Shown: in pieces, positions 17,175-26,018 of the stretch
Numbering within the stretch: position 1 is the stretch's first letter
Layout: every line of letters starts with the position of its first letter
Source of the DNA: CAWELS01 sp964468205
Lineage (GTDB): Bacteria; Acidobacteriota; Terriglobia; Bryobacterales; Bryobacteraceae
Length of the DNA: 64,000 bases
Direction of reading: 5' to 3'
NCBI GenBank assembly: GCA_964468205.1
Contig: CAYXVG010000008.1
Location: 94,834 to 158,833, forward strand
Position numbers and translations under genes: made by a program
The notes under the pieces: generated by a model
Told to the model about the DNA's origin: nothing
The model's input: the letters and a program-made list of their open reading frames with translations, nothing else
Database searches by the model: none

Positions 17175-18326
17175 ATGATACGGTTTGGGCGACGGGAATT
17201 CCTGGCCGGTGTGGGTACTTCGCGGTTCGCTTTCTCAAAGCCGTCCGCTCCGGCGGCGCCGGTCGCCCTCGCCAGTCATCCCAGATATGACGAGGATGTG
17301 GTTCCCACTTTGGCCCGGATGTTCGACCAGTTGGGCGGACTGGGCCGGCTGGTGCAGGGTAAGACAGTGGCGATCAAGCTAAACCTGGGCGGGCCGGCCG
17401 ACCGTAGGCTTGGACATCTGCCAAATGAGCGCACCAATTGGGTTCACCCTCGGGTGATCGGCGCCACGCTCCATCTGTTGGACCGGGCCGGCGCCCGCCG
17501 CATTCGTTTGCTGGAAGGCTCGCGTTTCACGGCTGATCCGTTGACCGAACACATGTTGGCGGCCGGCTGGTCGCCGATGGACTTTTTGCGGGCCGCGCGG
17601 AGAGTCGAGTTTGAAAATACCAACACCCTCGGCAGCGGTAACAAGTACGTGCGGCTTCCCGTTCCAGGGCAGGCCTACATGTACCAGGCGTATGAGCTGA
17701 ATCACTCTTACGCGGACTGCGACGTTTTCGTCTCGCTCGCCAAGCTCAAAGAGCACACCACGACCGGGATCACCCTGTCGATGAAGAACTGCTTCGGCAT
17801 AACGCCGACTTCGATCTACGGTGAAAACGCCGGCAAGGACGATCCCAATGAAGACCCCCAAGGCGGCCGCGGCAGCACAATGCACTCCGGACAGCGCCAG
17901 CCCTCCAGGTGCGCGCCGTCGGAACTTGACCCGGATTCGCCTCGTGATCCTTCGTATCGGGTGCCACGGGTAATCGTCGATCTGGTAGCCGCCCGGCCGG
18001 TGGACCTCGCGATCATCGACGGCATCGAGAGCATGGGCGGCGGCGAGGCCGTTTTCCGCGGCAACGTATTTCCAGTCCAAGCCGGCGTGCTGATCGCGGG
18101 AACAAACTGCGTGAATACAGACGCAGTGGCCGCGGCTGTCATGGGTTATGATCCGCTCGCGGTGCGCGGGACGCCTCCCTTCGAAAGCTGCGACAGCACG
18201 CTGGAGTTGGCAGAGAAGCGGGGGTTAGGAACGCGCGACCTAGGGCGAATCGAAGTGCGAGGCGCGAGAATCGCCGCGGTGAAAGTCGATTTTCGCGCGC
18301 TCGGCGAGGCGGCCCGAAGCCGGTAA
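17175..18326 (+). CDS. DUF362 domain-containing protein, Tat leader
   Basis: A 383-residue protein of the DUF362 family. The N-terminus MIRFGRREFLAGVGTSRFA is a Tat-type leader. Family marks are VAIKLNLGG, the SLAKLKEHTTTGITLSMKNCFG block at about residue 190 and VNTDAVAAAVMGYDP near residue 320. DUF362 proteins are often linked to iron-sulfur or redox partners, but no ferredoxin cysteine cluster is present here. AGGAG lies 5 bases before the ATG, 10 bp after the FAD oxidoreductase stop. Its place between two flavoprotein genes suggests a shared redox job, perhaps an electron-transfer or maturation role; this is inference. Biochemical function is not known to me. Confidence 0.8.
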   Translation: MIRFGRREFLAGVGTSRFAFSKPSAPAAPVALASHPRYDEDVVPTLARMFDQLGGLGRLVQGKTVAIKLNLGGPADRRLGHLPNERTNWVHPRVIGATLHLLDRAGARRIRLLEGSRFTADPLTEHMLAAGWSPMDFLRAARRVEFENTNTLGSGNKYVRLPVPGQAYMYQAYELNHSYADCDVFVSLAKLKEHTTTGITLSMKNCFGITPTSIYGENAGKDDPNEDPQGGRGSTMHSGQRQPSRCAPSELDPDSPRDPSYRVPRVIVDLVAARPVDLAIIDGIESMGGGEAVFRGNVFPVQAGVLIAGTNCVNTDAVAAAVMGYDPLAVRGTPPFESCDSTLELAEKRGLGTRDLGRIEVRGARIAAVKVDFRALGEAARSR

Positions 18327-18373
18327 TGCGGGCGTTCGCCGCCAGCCGGAACGATTCCGGCGGAGAGGAAGAA

Positions 18374-20188
18374 ATGAGACGAAGAATCATCACGCTGGCG
18401 GGTTTGCTGCTGGCAGGCGTATTTGCCGCTCTCGGACAGACAGTCCTTGTGGAAGCGGAGGGCTTCGAGTGGACCGGCGGATGGGTCACTGATCAGCAGT
18501 TCATGGACCAGATGGGCTCGCCATACTTGCTGGCCCACGGCCTGGGCAAGCCCGTCGCGGACGCTAAAACGGAAATTCAGCTCCCAAAGGCTGGTACATA
18601 CCGAGTTTGGGTCCGCACGCGGGATTGGGTGGCGCCCTGGAAGGCGCCAGGCGCACCCGGACGCTTCCAGGTCTTGATTGACGAGAAGCCTCTCAACACT
18701 GTGTTCGGGACGGAAGGAGCCGCCTGGCATTGGGAGGACGGCGGCACGGTGAACCTCTCCAGGACCAAGGTCTCGCTCGTTCTTCGCGACCTCACGGGTT
18801 TCGACGGCCGCTGCGACGCGATCCTGTTCGCTGCCGATGCTGGCTGGAACCCGCCGGATGGAGGCGAGGAATTGGCTTCGTTTCGCCGCGGAGCGCTGGG
18901 TTTGTCCGACAAGCCGGTGGACGGCGGCGAGTACGACTTGGTTGTCGTCGGAGGTGGAATGGCCGGGATTACATCGGCGGTTTCGGCGGCCCGCCTCGGG
19001 CTGCGCGTCGCGCTGATCCAGAACCGCCCCGTTCTCGGAGGGAACAACAGCTCGGAGGTCCGCGTGCATCTCGGCGGGAACATCAGGCAGGAGCCCTACC
19101 CCGCGCTCGGAGGAGTGGTCGCGGAACTGGACTCGGGAGGGCACGGAAACGCCCGGCCGGCCGCTGCCTATGACGACGAGCGCAAGTTGGCCGTGGTCCG
19201 CGGTGAAGAGAACCTCGAACTGTTCCTGAGCACACACGCGACAAAAGTGGAGACCGAGGGTTCGCGCATTGCCTCGGTTACCGCCGTCGACATACCCACC
19301 GGACGTGAGTTGCGCTTCCGGGCTCCGCTTTTCGTGGACTGTACCGGAGACGGCACGATCGGCTACTTGGCGGGAGCGGATTTCCGCGTGGGCCGCGAGG
19401 CAAGGAGCGAAACCGGCGAGAGCCTGGCGCCGGAAGAGGCGGACAAGATGGTGATGGGCGCATCCGTAATGTGGTATGCCGCGGAGCAACCCGATCCGAT
19501 TCCCTTCCCCGAGATCTCGTGGGGCCTTCCGATTACCGAGGAGACCGCGGCGCACCTCACCCGGGGCGACTGGAACTGGGAAACCGGCATGAATCGGGAC
19601 CAGATCGAGGAAGCCGAGTTCATCCGGGACCAAGGACTGCGGGCGGCTTACAGCAACTGGTCGTTCCTGAAGAACAGGAGCAAACGCCGCTCGGAATATG
19701 AAAAGCAAGCCCTCGCGTGGGTCGCGTACATCGCGGGGAAACGCGAGTCTCGCCGTCTCATGGGTGACGTGATCCTACAGGAGCAAGACATCCAGGAGCA
19801 GCGGACGTTTCCTGACGCGGCGGTCACCGCTACATGGTCTATCGACCTGCACTACCCGCAACCGGACAACGCCGAGGCCTACGGAGAGGCGGCGTTCCGT
19901 TCATACGCGGTGCACACGAAAAAGAGACCCTACACGATCCCCTATCGCTGCCTCTATTCCCGCAATATCGAGAACCTCTTCATGGCCGGGCGTAACATCA
20001 GCGTCACTCACGTGGCGCTGGGCACGGTCCGCGTCATGCGAACAACCGGAATGATGGGTGAAGTCGTTGGCATGGCGGCGTCCATCTGCAAGAAGCACAA
20101 CACCTTCCCGCGAGCTGTCTACGAGGACCACCTTGCCGAGTTGAAAGAACTCATGCGGAAGGGCGTGGGTAAGGAAAGCACGCAATGA
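18374..20188 (+). CDS. Secreted FAD-dependent oxidoreductase with N-terminal carbohydrate-binding-like region
   Basis: A 604-residue member of the same flavoprotein group with a different layout. A Sec-type signal, MRRRIITLAGLLLAGVFAALG, is followed by about 150 residues resembling a CBM6-like or xanthan-lyase-N-terminal beta sandwich (VLVEAEGF, TYRVWVRTRDW). The FAD motif VVVGGGMAGITSA lies near residue 195, then LGGNNSSEVRV and AGRNISVTHVALGTVRVMRTT near residue 535. It lacks the C-terminal discoidin part of the other three. GAGAGGA precedes the ATG at 18374. The stop overlaps the GH16 gene start by 4 bp. The link to a glycosidase in one coupled unit argues that the substrate is a carbohydrate. 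Confidence 0.85.
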   Translation: MRRRIITLAGLLLAGVFAALGQTVLVEAEGFEWTGGWVTDQQFMDQMGSPYLLAHGLGKPVADAKTEIQLPKAGTYRVWVRTRDWVAPWKAPGAPGRFQVLIDEKPLNTVFGTEGAAWHWEDGGTVNLSRTKVSLVLRDLTGFDGRCDAILFAADAGWNPPDGGEELASFRRGALGLSDKPVDGGEYDLVVVGGGMAGITSAVSAARLGLRVALIQNRPVLGGNNSSEVRVHLGGNIRQEPYPALGGVVAELDSGGHGNARPAAAYDDERKLAVVRGEENLELFLSTHATKVETEGSRIASVTAVDIPTGRELRFRAPLFVDCTGDGTIGYLAGADFRVGREARSETGESLAPEEADKMVMGASVMWYAAEQPDPIPFPEISWGLPITEETAAHLTRGDWNWETGMNRDQIEEAEFIRDQGLRAAYSNWSFLKNRSKRRSEYEKQALAWVAYIAGKRESRRLMGDVILQEQDIQEQRTFPDAAVTATWSIDLHYPQPDNAEAYGEAAFRSYAVHTKKRPYTIPYRCLYSRNIENLFMAGRNISVTHVALGTVRVMRTTGMMGEVVGMAASICKKHNTFPRAVYEDHLAELKELMRKGVGKESTQ

Positions 20189-22284
20189 AATCAACGTTCG
20201 CGAACGCAGCGGCCGCAGTGGCAATGATGGCGATCACAGGGGCGGCCTTGGCCGCCCCGCCCGAGCATTCGCAATGGCGGCTCACCTTCGCCGACGAATT
20301 CGACGGGGGTGAATTGGACATGCGTCGATGGGAGGTGGAATCCGGTTCTCCCACCCACATCCTCTCCAGCCGCTGGCCGGAGAACATCGAGGCCGGAAAC
20401 GGGGTCTGCCGTCTTGTTACGCACAAGGAGAATCGCGGCGGGAAGGAATGGACGACAGCCCACATGTGGACGCGGACATTCCGCCAAAAGTACGGCTATT
20501 TCGAAGCCCGCTACCGTTACGGAAAAGCGCCTGGCCTGAACAACGCCTTCTGGCTGATGACCCGCGCGACCGACGAGCAGGCGGGCGTCTACGGCATGAA
20601 GGGCTACCTCCGGAAATTCGAGATCGACATCAACGAAGGCCACTATCCCGGCAAGGTGAACATGAATATTCACAACTGGGAGGGCGAACACTGGTCGAAA
20701 CACGAACTCTGGACGAGTCCCGACGAGCTCAGCGCGGACTTCCACACTTACGGCCTGGAGTGGAACGACAAGGAGTTGATCTGGTACGTCGATGGCGTCG
20801 AGCGCCGCCGCTTGCCTCACGATATCTGCCACATGGAAGTGCCGGTGATCTTCAGCACGGCCGTGCTGAAGTGGGCCGGCAGGATCACAGAAGCGCTCGA
20901 CGGCTCGGCGATGGAGGTGGACTACGTCCGGGTCTATGAACGGACCGGGCCGAATCCATCCGCGCCCGACACCAGATCCGCCACCCTCGCCCGCTTGGCC
21001 GGTTCGACCCCGCCGCCGGGCTACGTGATGCGATGGTCAGACACCTTCGAAGGCGGGAAGGTGGACCTGGATACGTGGCGCTATCGCACCGGGACGAGGC
21101 ATTTGTCGGCCAACCGCCCGGAGAACGTCTTCGTGGAAGGCGGAAAAGCGGTCATCGAGATGCGCAAGGAGCCATACGAGGGCAAGGAGTACACCGCGGG
21201 CGGGCTGATCACGAACCGGAAGTACCGCTACGGTTACTACGAAGCCCGCGCGAAGATGTTCGGCGCGGCGGGCTGGCATCAGTCGGTGTGGGCGATGGAC
21301 GCGGACCCAGCCACACACGGACCGAAGTACACCGAGATCGACCACATCGAGTTTGACGGTGACGACCCTATCCGGGCGCACACCGGCGTGATTCTGGGGG
21401 ACAAGGAGGGCGAGAGCATTCATCTCACCTGCTCACCCGGCCTGTACCGGCGCCCGCTCGGCTTCGACGCCACCACCGGCTACCACACCTACGGCTTCGA
21501 GTGGACCGAGGAGAAGGTGCGCTTCTTCCTCGACGGCGAGCTGAACTGCGTGCTCGATTACCCGCACACGCGGCACCGACATGATCCGCTCAACTTCTGG
21601 CTTACCAGCGTCGCCGTGGTATACGGAATGGCCCCGGCCTTGGACGAGTCCGCGCTCCCGGGGCGCATGTACATAGACTTCGCGGCCGTCTACGAGAAAG
21701 ACCTGTACATCGATGACGGAGATCCGGGCTACAGCGAAAGCGGCGCCTGGACCGCGGCCGGAGGCGGTTTCTCGTTCTCCGGCGCCAGGGAATCCTGTAC
21801 CGCCGCTTCATCGGCCTCATGGCGGCCGGAGTTCCTGGCACCGGACGAATACCAAGTGTTCCTGTACCGCGTACCGCCGTCCGGCGCGGAGGGCGAGGCA
21901 GCCGTGACGATTGACGCCGCCGGCGGATCCGCGAAGAGGACGGTGCGTTTCACGAAGGAGCCCGCCGCGTGGGTTGACCTCGGAACATACCAATTCGTGG
22001 CCGGGCCGAGCGGCAGCGTCACCATTGCGACAGCCAGCGGGTGCGTGGCCGCCGACATGGTGAAGTTTGTCCGAAAACGGCCGGCGAGATCAGCGGCCGG
22101 GCGCTTTCCGGTCCTATTAAAGAACTACCAGGCCCCTTGGTCCGGCGATTTCGAGCGCTACTCTCTCGACACTATGGCATGGGGGCGCCACGGCCTCCGC
22201 CTGAATTCGCTCGCCGGACTACCCGAAATCAGCACCGCGGAGACGGATCGGCGCCTTGCCGCGCCCGAGAGGAAGTCGAAATGA
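20185..22284 (+). CDS. Secreted protein with two GH16 catalytic domains and a C-terminal golvesin-like domain
   Basis: A 699-residue protein with signal peptide MKSTFANAAAAVAMMAITGAALA. Two GH16 jelly-roll domains follow in tandem. The first, about residues 28-250, has E146-I-D148-I-N-E151; the second, about 275-510, has E384-I-D386-H-I-E389. Both keep the ExDxxE catalytic triad of retaining GH16 endo-glycanases (laminarinases, agarases, porphyranases, carrageenases). Each domain has its own aromatic cleft residues (NAFWLMT; WHQSVWAMD). The C-terminus (YIDDGDPGYSESGAW onward) resembles the golvesin/xanthan-lyase CBD-like domain. Start and stop overlap the neighbours by ATGA. Sulfatases around it suggest a sulfated galactan, but the subfamily cannot be set by eye. 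Confidence 0.87.
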   Translation: MKSTFANAAAAVAMMAITGAALAAPPEHSQWRLTFADEFDGGELDMRRWEVESGSPTHILSSRWPENIEAGNGVCRLVTHKENRGGKEWTTAHMWTRTFRQKYGYFEARYRYGKAPGLNNAFWLMTRATDEQAGVYGMKGYLRKFEIDINEGHYPGKVNMNIHNWEGEHWSKHELWTSPDELSADFHTYGLEWNDKELIWYVDGVERRRLPHDICHMEVPVIFSTAVLKWAGRITEALDGSAMEVDYVRVYERTGPNPSAPDTRSATLARLAGSTPPPGYVMRWSDTFEGGKVDLDTWRYRTGTRHLSANRPENVFVEGGKAVIEMRKEPYEGKEYTAGGLITNRKYRYGYYEARAKMFGAAGWHQSVWAMDADPATHGPKYTEIDHIEFDGDDPIRAHTGVILGDKEGESIHLTCSPGLYRRPLGFDATTGYHTYGFEWTEEKVRFFLDGELNCVLDYPHTRHRHDPLNFWLTSVAVVYGMAPALDESALPGRMYIDFAAVYEKDLYIDDGDPGYSESGAWTAAGGGFSFSGARESCTAASSASWRPEFLAPDEYQVFLYRVPPSGAEGEAAVTIDAAGGSAKRTVRFTKEPAAWVDLGTYQFVAGPSGSVTIATASGCVAADMVKFVRKRPARSAAGRFPVLLKNYQAPWSGDFERYSLDTMAWGRHGLRLNSLAGLPEISTAETDRRLAAPERKSK

Positions 22285-23396
22285 ATCGCTTGAGGCGCAG
22301 AGAGGCGCTCGCCATTGTAGGCCTCGGTTTCTGGGCCTGCCAGGAAGAGACGCCAGAAGATCCGGCCCCGGCGGTTCAGCCGGAATCGCTCGACCTCCAG
22401 TCCTGGATTCGGCCCGTACCGCCGACGGCGGTGCTTCGCGAAGAGGCCTACTTCGTCTGGGGAGGCAGCGTCGTCCGGGCCGGAGACGGCCGCTATCACA
22501 TGTTCTACAGCCGCTGGCGGAAAGAGCACGGATTCAACGCTTGGGTGACACACAGCGAAGTCGCCCGCGCCGTCTCCGATTCCCCCATCGGTCCCTTTAA
22601 GCACGTCGACGTAGCCCTCCCCGAGCGTGGTCCCAAGCACTGGGACGGCCACTGCACTCATAACCCCACCGCCTACCGTTTCGGCGACAAGTACTACCTC
22701 TACTACACCGGCAACTACGGTGACCGCCAGCCAACCGAGGGACTCAATTGGAGCCATCGCAACCACCAGCGCATCGGCGTGGCCGTGGCGGAGCGCCCGG
22801 AAGGTCCGTGGCGGCGCTTCGATCAGCCGGTGATCGACATCAGCCGGGACAAGGACGCGCCTGATTCGCTGATGACCGCCAATCCAGCGGCAACGCAGCG
22901 TCCCGACGGCAGCATTCTGCTGGTCTACAAGTGTGTCAGCCAATATCGCCCGCTGCCGTTCGGAGGTCCTGTCGTGCACCTGGCAGCGTCAGCGCCCGCC
23001 GCTACCGGCCCATTCACGAAGAACCTGAAGCCGGTCTTCATCGCCGCGGGAGACGATTTTCCCGCCGAGGATCCCTTCATCTGGTATGACGGCGCGCGCG
23101 AGCGGTATTTCGCCGTGGTCAAGGATCAGAAGGGCGCCTTCAGCGGAGTGGGACGAGCCCTGGTCCTGTTCGAGTCCGAGGCGGGCTTCGACTGGCGAAT
23201 CGCAGAGCACCCGTTGGTTTCGGAATTGGAGATACTCTGGGCCGATACCGGAACAGAAGCCGTGCATCGCCTGGAACGGCCTCAATTACTCTTTGAAAAC
23301 GGAGACCCGGCCATGCTCTACTGCGCCGTCATGAAAGACGGGGGCGAAACCTATAACGTCCATATTCCGTTGCGGCGGCCGGGGACCTCGGAGTAG
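22281..23396 (+). CDS. Five-bladed beta-propeller glycoside hydrolase-like protein (GH43/GH117-like)
   Basis: A 371-residue protein with an N-terminal RRREALAIVGLGFWAC, a Tat-like leader ending in a possible lipobox cysteine. The repeated blade motifs VVRAGDGRYHMFYSRW, NPTAYRFGDKYYLYYTGN, NPAATQRPDGSILLVYK and AEDPFIWYDG are typical of the GH43/GH32/GH117 superfamily, which act as exo-glycosidases on terminal sugars. GH117 members release anhydro-galactose from agar-type oligosaccharides and would fit next to GH16 and sulfatase genes, but I cannot separate GH117 from GH43-like families by eye. The ATG at 22281 overlaps the GH16 stop. Likely role: trimming of oligosaccharides made by the GH16 enzyme. 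Confidence 0.75.
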   Translation: MNRLRRREALAIVGLGFWACQEETPEDPAPAVQPESLDLQSWIRPVPPTAVLREEAYFVWGGSVVRAGDGRYHMFYSRWRKEHGFNAWVTHSEVARAVSDSPIGPFKHVDVALPERGPKHWDGHCTHNPTAYRFGDKYYLYYTGNYGDRQPTEGLNWSHRNHQRIGVAVAERPEGPWRRFDQPVIDISRDKDAPDSLMTANPAATQRPDGSILLVYKCVSQYRPLPFGGPVVHLAASAPAATGPFTKNLKPVFIAAGDDFPAEDPFIWYDGARERYFAVVKDQKGAFSGVGRALVLFESEAGFDWRIAEHPLVSELEILWADTGTEAVHRLERPQLLFENGDPAMLYCAVMKDGGETYNVHIPLRRPGTSE

Positions 23397-23401
23397 CCGG
23401 C

Positions 23402-24994
23402 ATGCTACGAATGAAGATCTCGGCCTCACCCCCAAAAGCGTCCCGTTGGGTCCGGTTGCCGCGAAGCGTTGGGTGCGCGGTTCTGGCCGTCTGCGCTCTC
23501 TTCGGCGCGCCCGCCTGCTCAAACCCTGGACAGAATCGCAGTTTCGCAGAAAAGCCAAACATAGTCGTCTTCATAACCGACGACGAGAGCCGGCTCGAGC
23601 GAAGCGCATACGGGTGGTCGAAGCTGCCCACACCTCACTTCGACCGCGTCGCGAAAGAGGGCATTCTTTTCACTCACGGATACACCTCCGCACCCTCCTG
23701 CGCCCCCTCCCGCGCGTCACTCCTCACCGGACGGAATTTCTGGGAACTCGAGCAAGGAGCATTCATTCAGGCTTGGCTCCCGAAAAAATTCCCCGTTGCG
23801 CCCGATCTGCTCGCAGAGGCCGGATATCACACCGGGCACACCGGCAAAGGCTGGGGACCCGGTGTATATCCTGACGGCGCCCACGGCCCCAGCTCGGCGG
23901 GCCCGCCATACAACCGCCTGCGGGTTGCAGACCCCCAGAAACACATCAGCCCGATCGACTACCCGGCCAACTTCACTGAGTTCCTGGATGCCCGGGAAGA
24001 GAATCAACCCTTCTTCTTCTGGGTCGGCGTCACCGAGCCCCACGGCCCGTGGGCCGATGACAACCACCAGAAGCTCGCTGAAAGACATGGTGTTTTTCTC
24101 GACGACATCTCCGTGCCCGGCTTCGTGCCCGACACGCCCGCCATCCGCCGCCATCGCGCGAATGAGGCCTACGAGATCTGTTATGCCGACGAGCAACTGG
24201 GAAGGATTCTGGACATCCTCGAGCAGCACGGCGAGTTGGAGAACACGCTACTGATTGTAACCGGCGATAACGGCTCGGCATCTGTGCTTCGTTCCAAGGC
24301 GACGCTTTACGACTGGGGGGTCCATGTACCCCTCGCCATAATGTGGCCGGCCCGCGTCACTGGTGGACGCACAGTGGACGACTTCGTCAAGTTCCCCGAC
24401 CTCACTCCCACTATGCTCGAAGCGGCGGAGATAGCCGTTCCCGCCGGAATGAGCGGCCGAAGCATCCTCAAGTTACTGCTCTCCGGGAATTCGGGTCAAG
24501 TAGATCCGAGCCGGGACTGGGTCGCCACCGGGCTCGAATGGCATGGCGAGTTCGACCCGCTGAACCGGGCCGGCCGCATGATTCGTGACAAACGCTACGA
24601 ATACATCGTCAACTACGGAAATCCGCCGGTGATCGAGCTTGACCCGGCGCAACGGCGGCCCGGCTCCGAGTTCGAGAGGTCCGCTGAGACTGCTAATCTG
24701 AATGCCCTCCTTGCGAGCCACCCCGATCACCCAAGGGTGAAACCGTTCGTTCCGCTCCTTGCTTCTCCACCAACTCCCGAGGAACTCTACGACCTCGAGA
24801 AAGACCCCTGGCAAACCAGGAATCTGATTGAGAACCCGGAATACGTCCGGGTAAAGGAACAGCTCAAGGCAAAACTCAAAGCCTACCAACTCGAGACGAA
24901 CGACCCGCGCGTAACGGGCGAGATGCGGATCTTCGAAGAGACCCGCCAGTTCGTACAGGATCGCAAGCGAGCGGGCTACCCAAGACAGCCGTGA
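23402..24994 (+). CDS. Type I sulfatase, lipoprotein
   Basis: A 530-residue S1-family sulfatase. A basic N-terminus leads into CAVLAVCALFGAPAC, a lipobox-like signal that would anchor it to a membrane. The metal-binding start KPNIVVFITDDES and the formylglycine motif C100-A-P-S-R104 followed by ASLLTGR mark an active enzyme if the cysteine is converted. Later blocks are TGKGWGP, VTGDNGSA and the C-terminal YDLEKDPWQTRNL typical of sulfatases acting on sugars. It is the last gene of the operon, 5 bp after the propeller hydrolase. No formylglycine-generating enzyme or anSME is seen in the window. The start could also be the ATG at 23411. Substrate: probably a sulfate ester on the polysaccharide cut by the GH16 protein. 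Confidence 0.9.
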   Translation: MLRMKISASPPKASRWVRLPRSVGCAVLAVCALFGAPACSNPGQNRSFAEKPNIVVFITDDESRLERSAYGWSKLPTPHFDRVAKEGILFTHGYTSAPSCAPSRASLLTGRNFWELEQGAFIQAWLPKKFPVAPDLLAEAGYHTGHTGKGWGPGVYPDGAHGPSSAGPPYNRLRVADPQKHISPIDYPANFTEFLDAREENQPFFFWVGVTEPHGPWADDNHQKLAERHGVFLDDISVPGFVPDTPAIRRHRANEAYEICYADEQLGRILDILEQHGELENTLLIVTGDNGSASVLRSKATLYDWGVHVPLAIMWPARVTGGRTVDDFVKFPDLTPTMLEAAEIAVPAGMSGRSILKLLLSGNSGQVDPSRDWVATGLEWHGEFDPLNRAGRMIRDKRYEYIVNYGNPPVIELDPAQRRPGSEFERSAETANLNALLASHPDHPRVKPFVPLLASPPTPEELYDLEKDPWQTRNLIENPEYVRVKEQLKAKLKAYQLETNDPRVTGEMRIFEETRQFVQDRKRAGYPRQP

Positions 24995-25001
24995 CAAGAC
25001 T

Positions 25002-25853
25002 TCAGTCCTCGACCAGCAAACGGACAATCTCTTCCAGCCAGCCGCTCTCCCAGTGATGTTCCCGCTCCGGCCCGTCGAGATAGATGTGAGGAACCTGCAA
25101 TCGCAGAAGCTGTTCATGGATGGCCGCGTGATGGACCCGGAAGTTGCCGTATCCGGCGAGCACCAGCCGCGGTGAATCTCGCAACTGTTCCGCCACGCGT
25201 TCGAGCAGCGCGCTGATCCGGTAGCGCTCAAAGTTCTCCTGCGTTCCGAAAACGGGCCCCATCCCAAATCGGTCAGGTCGGCGCTGGTCGAGCGGTGCGT
25301 CCCAGGCCGCCGCGCGGTCGAATACCTCCGGGTGGCGAAGCAGCAACGACCATGCGCCCCAGCCTGACTTGCTGAAACCGAGGAGAAGTCGCGATTCGCG
25401 CCCGCCCACCGTGGGATAGGTCCGATCAACGAAAGGCGCCACCTCGTTGAGAAAGTAGCTCTCTTGCCGCAATCTCCCATCGGTTGGGTGATCGGCGTAC
25501 CAGGGCAGGTCTGAGAACGTTGGCGCGACGCAGATCAGGCGATAGCGGTCGTGCAGTCCCTGCTGGCGAATCTCCTCCAAGCCATCGCCCCAGCGCCTTC
25601 CGTCCCGCGGTTCCACCGGTAGGACGTACAGCACGCGAAACCGTTCTTCCGGCGACCGGTCACCCGGCAGCAAAACTCGAATTTTGGTCTCACCGCGCTG
25701 TAACGGACTCACCGCCCGGTGAACGAGCACCTCGTTGGACCGCTCCAGCGGCTTGCGAAATGTACTGTTGATCTCCTGGGCACACACGAAAGCCGGGCTG
25801 AGAAACCCGGCCAGCAAGAACCCGACGCTCCATCGGCTGGTATTGAGAAACAA
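25002..25853 (-). CDS. Exported esterase (putative esterase/alpha-beta hydrolase)
   Basis: A 283-residue protein with signal peptide MFLNTSRWSVGFLLAGFLSPAFVCAQ and an esterase-D/Fes-like fold: RVLYVLPVEP, the nucleophile elbow G159-F-S161-K-S-G and a late histidine in EREHHWESGW. Such proteins remove acyl or feruloyl-like groups from polysaccharides or cleave siderophore esters. The start I give is a TTG at 25853, and the signal peptide supports it, but the ribosome site (AAGGGA) is about 14 bases away, so the start is uncertain. It converges on the sulfatase with a 7-bp gap and diverges from the second sulfatase, sharing the region that holds palindrome copy E. Confidence 0.8.
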   Translation of the reverse strand: MFLNTSRWSVGFLLAGFLSPAFVCAQEINSTFRKPLERSNEVLVHRAVSPLQRGETKIRVLLPGDRSPEERFRVLYVLPVEPRDGRRWGDGLEEIRQQGLHDRYRLICVAPTFSDLPWYADHPTDGRLRQESYFLNEVAPFVDRTYPTVGGRESRLLLGFSKSGWGAWSLLLRHPEVFDRAAAWDAPLDQRRPDRFGMGPVFGTQENFERYRISALLERVAEQLRDSPRLVLAGYGNFRVHHAAIHEQLLRLQVPHIYLDGPEREHHWESGWLEEIVRLLVED

Positions 25854-25892
25854 GATGGTTAGCCGCTTCCCTTCTTTCTCCCTGAACTATTC

Positions 25893-25923
25893 TTGATACT
25901 ATCTAGAATTTTAGATCTATAAT
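25893..25923 (+). promoter_or_regulatory. Putative promoter of the second sulfatase gene
   Basis: TTGATA (25893-25898) and a perfect TATAAT (25918-25923) with a 19-bp spacer. The palindrome copy E fills the spacer. Transcription would start near 25930, about 90 bases before the ATG. Confidence 0.6.
25901..25916. promoter_or_regulatory. Operator-like palindrome copy E (sulfatase promoter)
   Basis: ATCTAGAATTTTAGAT matches 13 of 16 consensus positions and is itself nearly a perfect palindrome. It lies exactly between -35 and -10, a classic repressor position, and may also act on the divergent esterase gene. Confidence 0.6.
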
Positions 25924-26018
25924 CTTACTACTCTGTGCACGGTGTCCGGCGCACCCGTTGGACTGCGGCCATCGTGGAAACCGGTTCGCCGCGCAGGATA
26001 GAAGGGAAAAGAGGTGAA

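Noticed and set aside
18146..19708. Long minus-strand frame (520 codons) opposite the fourth FAD oxidoreductase
   Set aside because: No motif and no ribosome site; the plus strand carries a clear flavoprotein.
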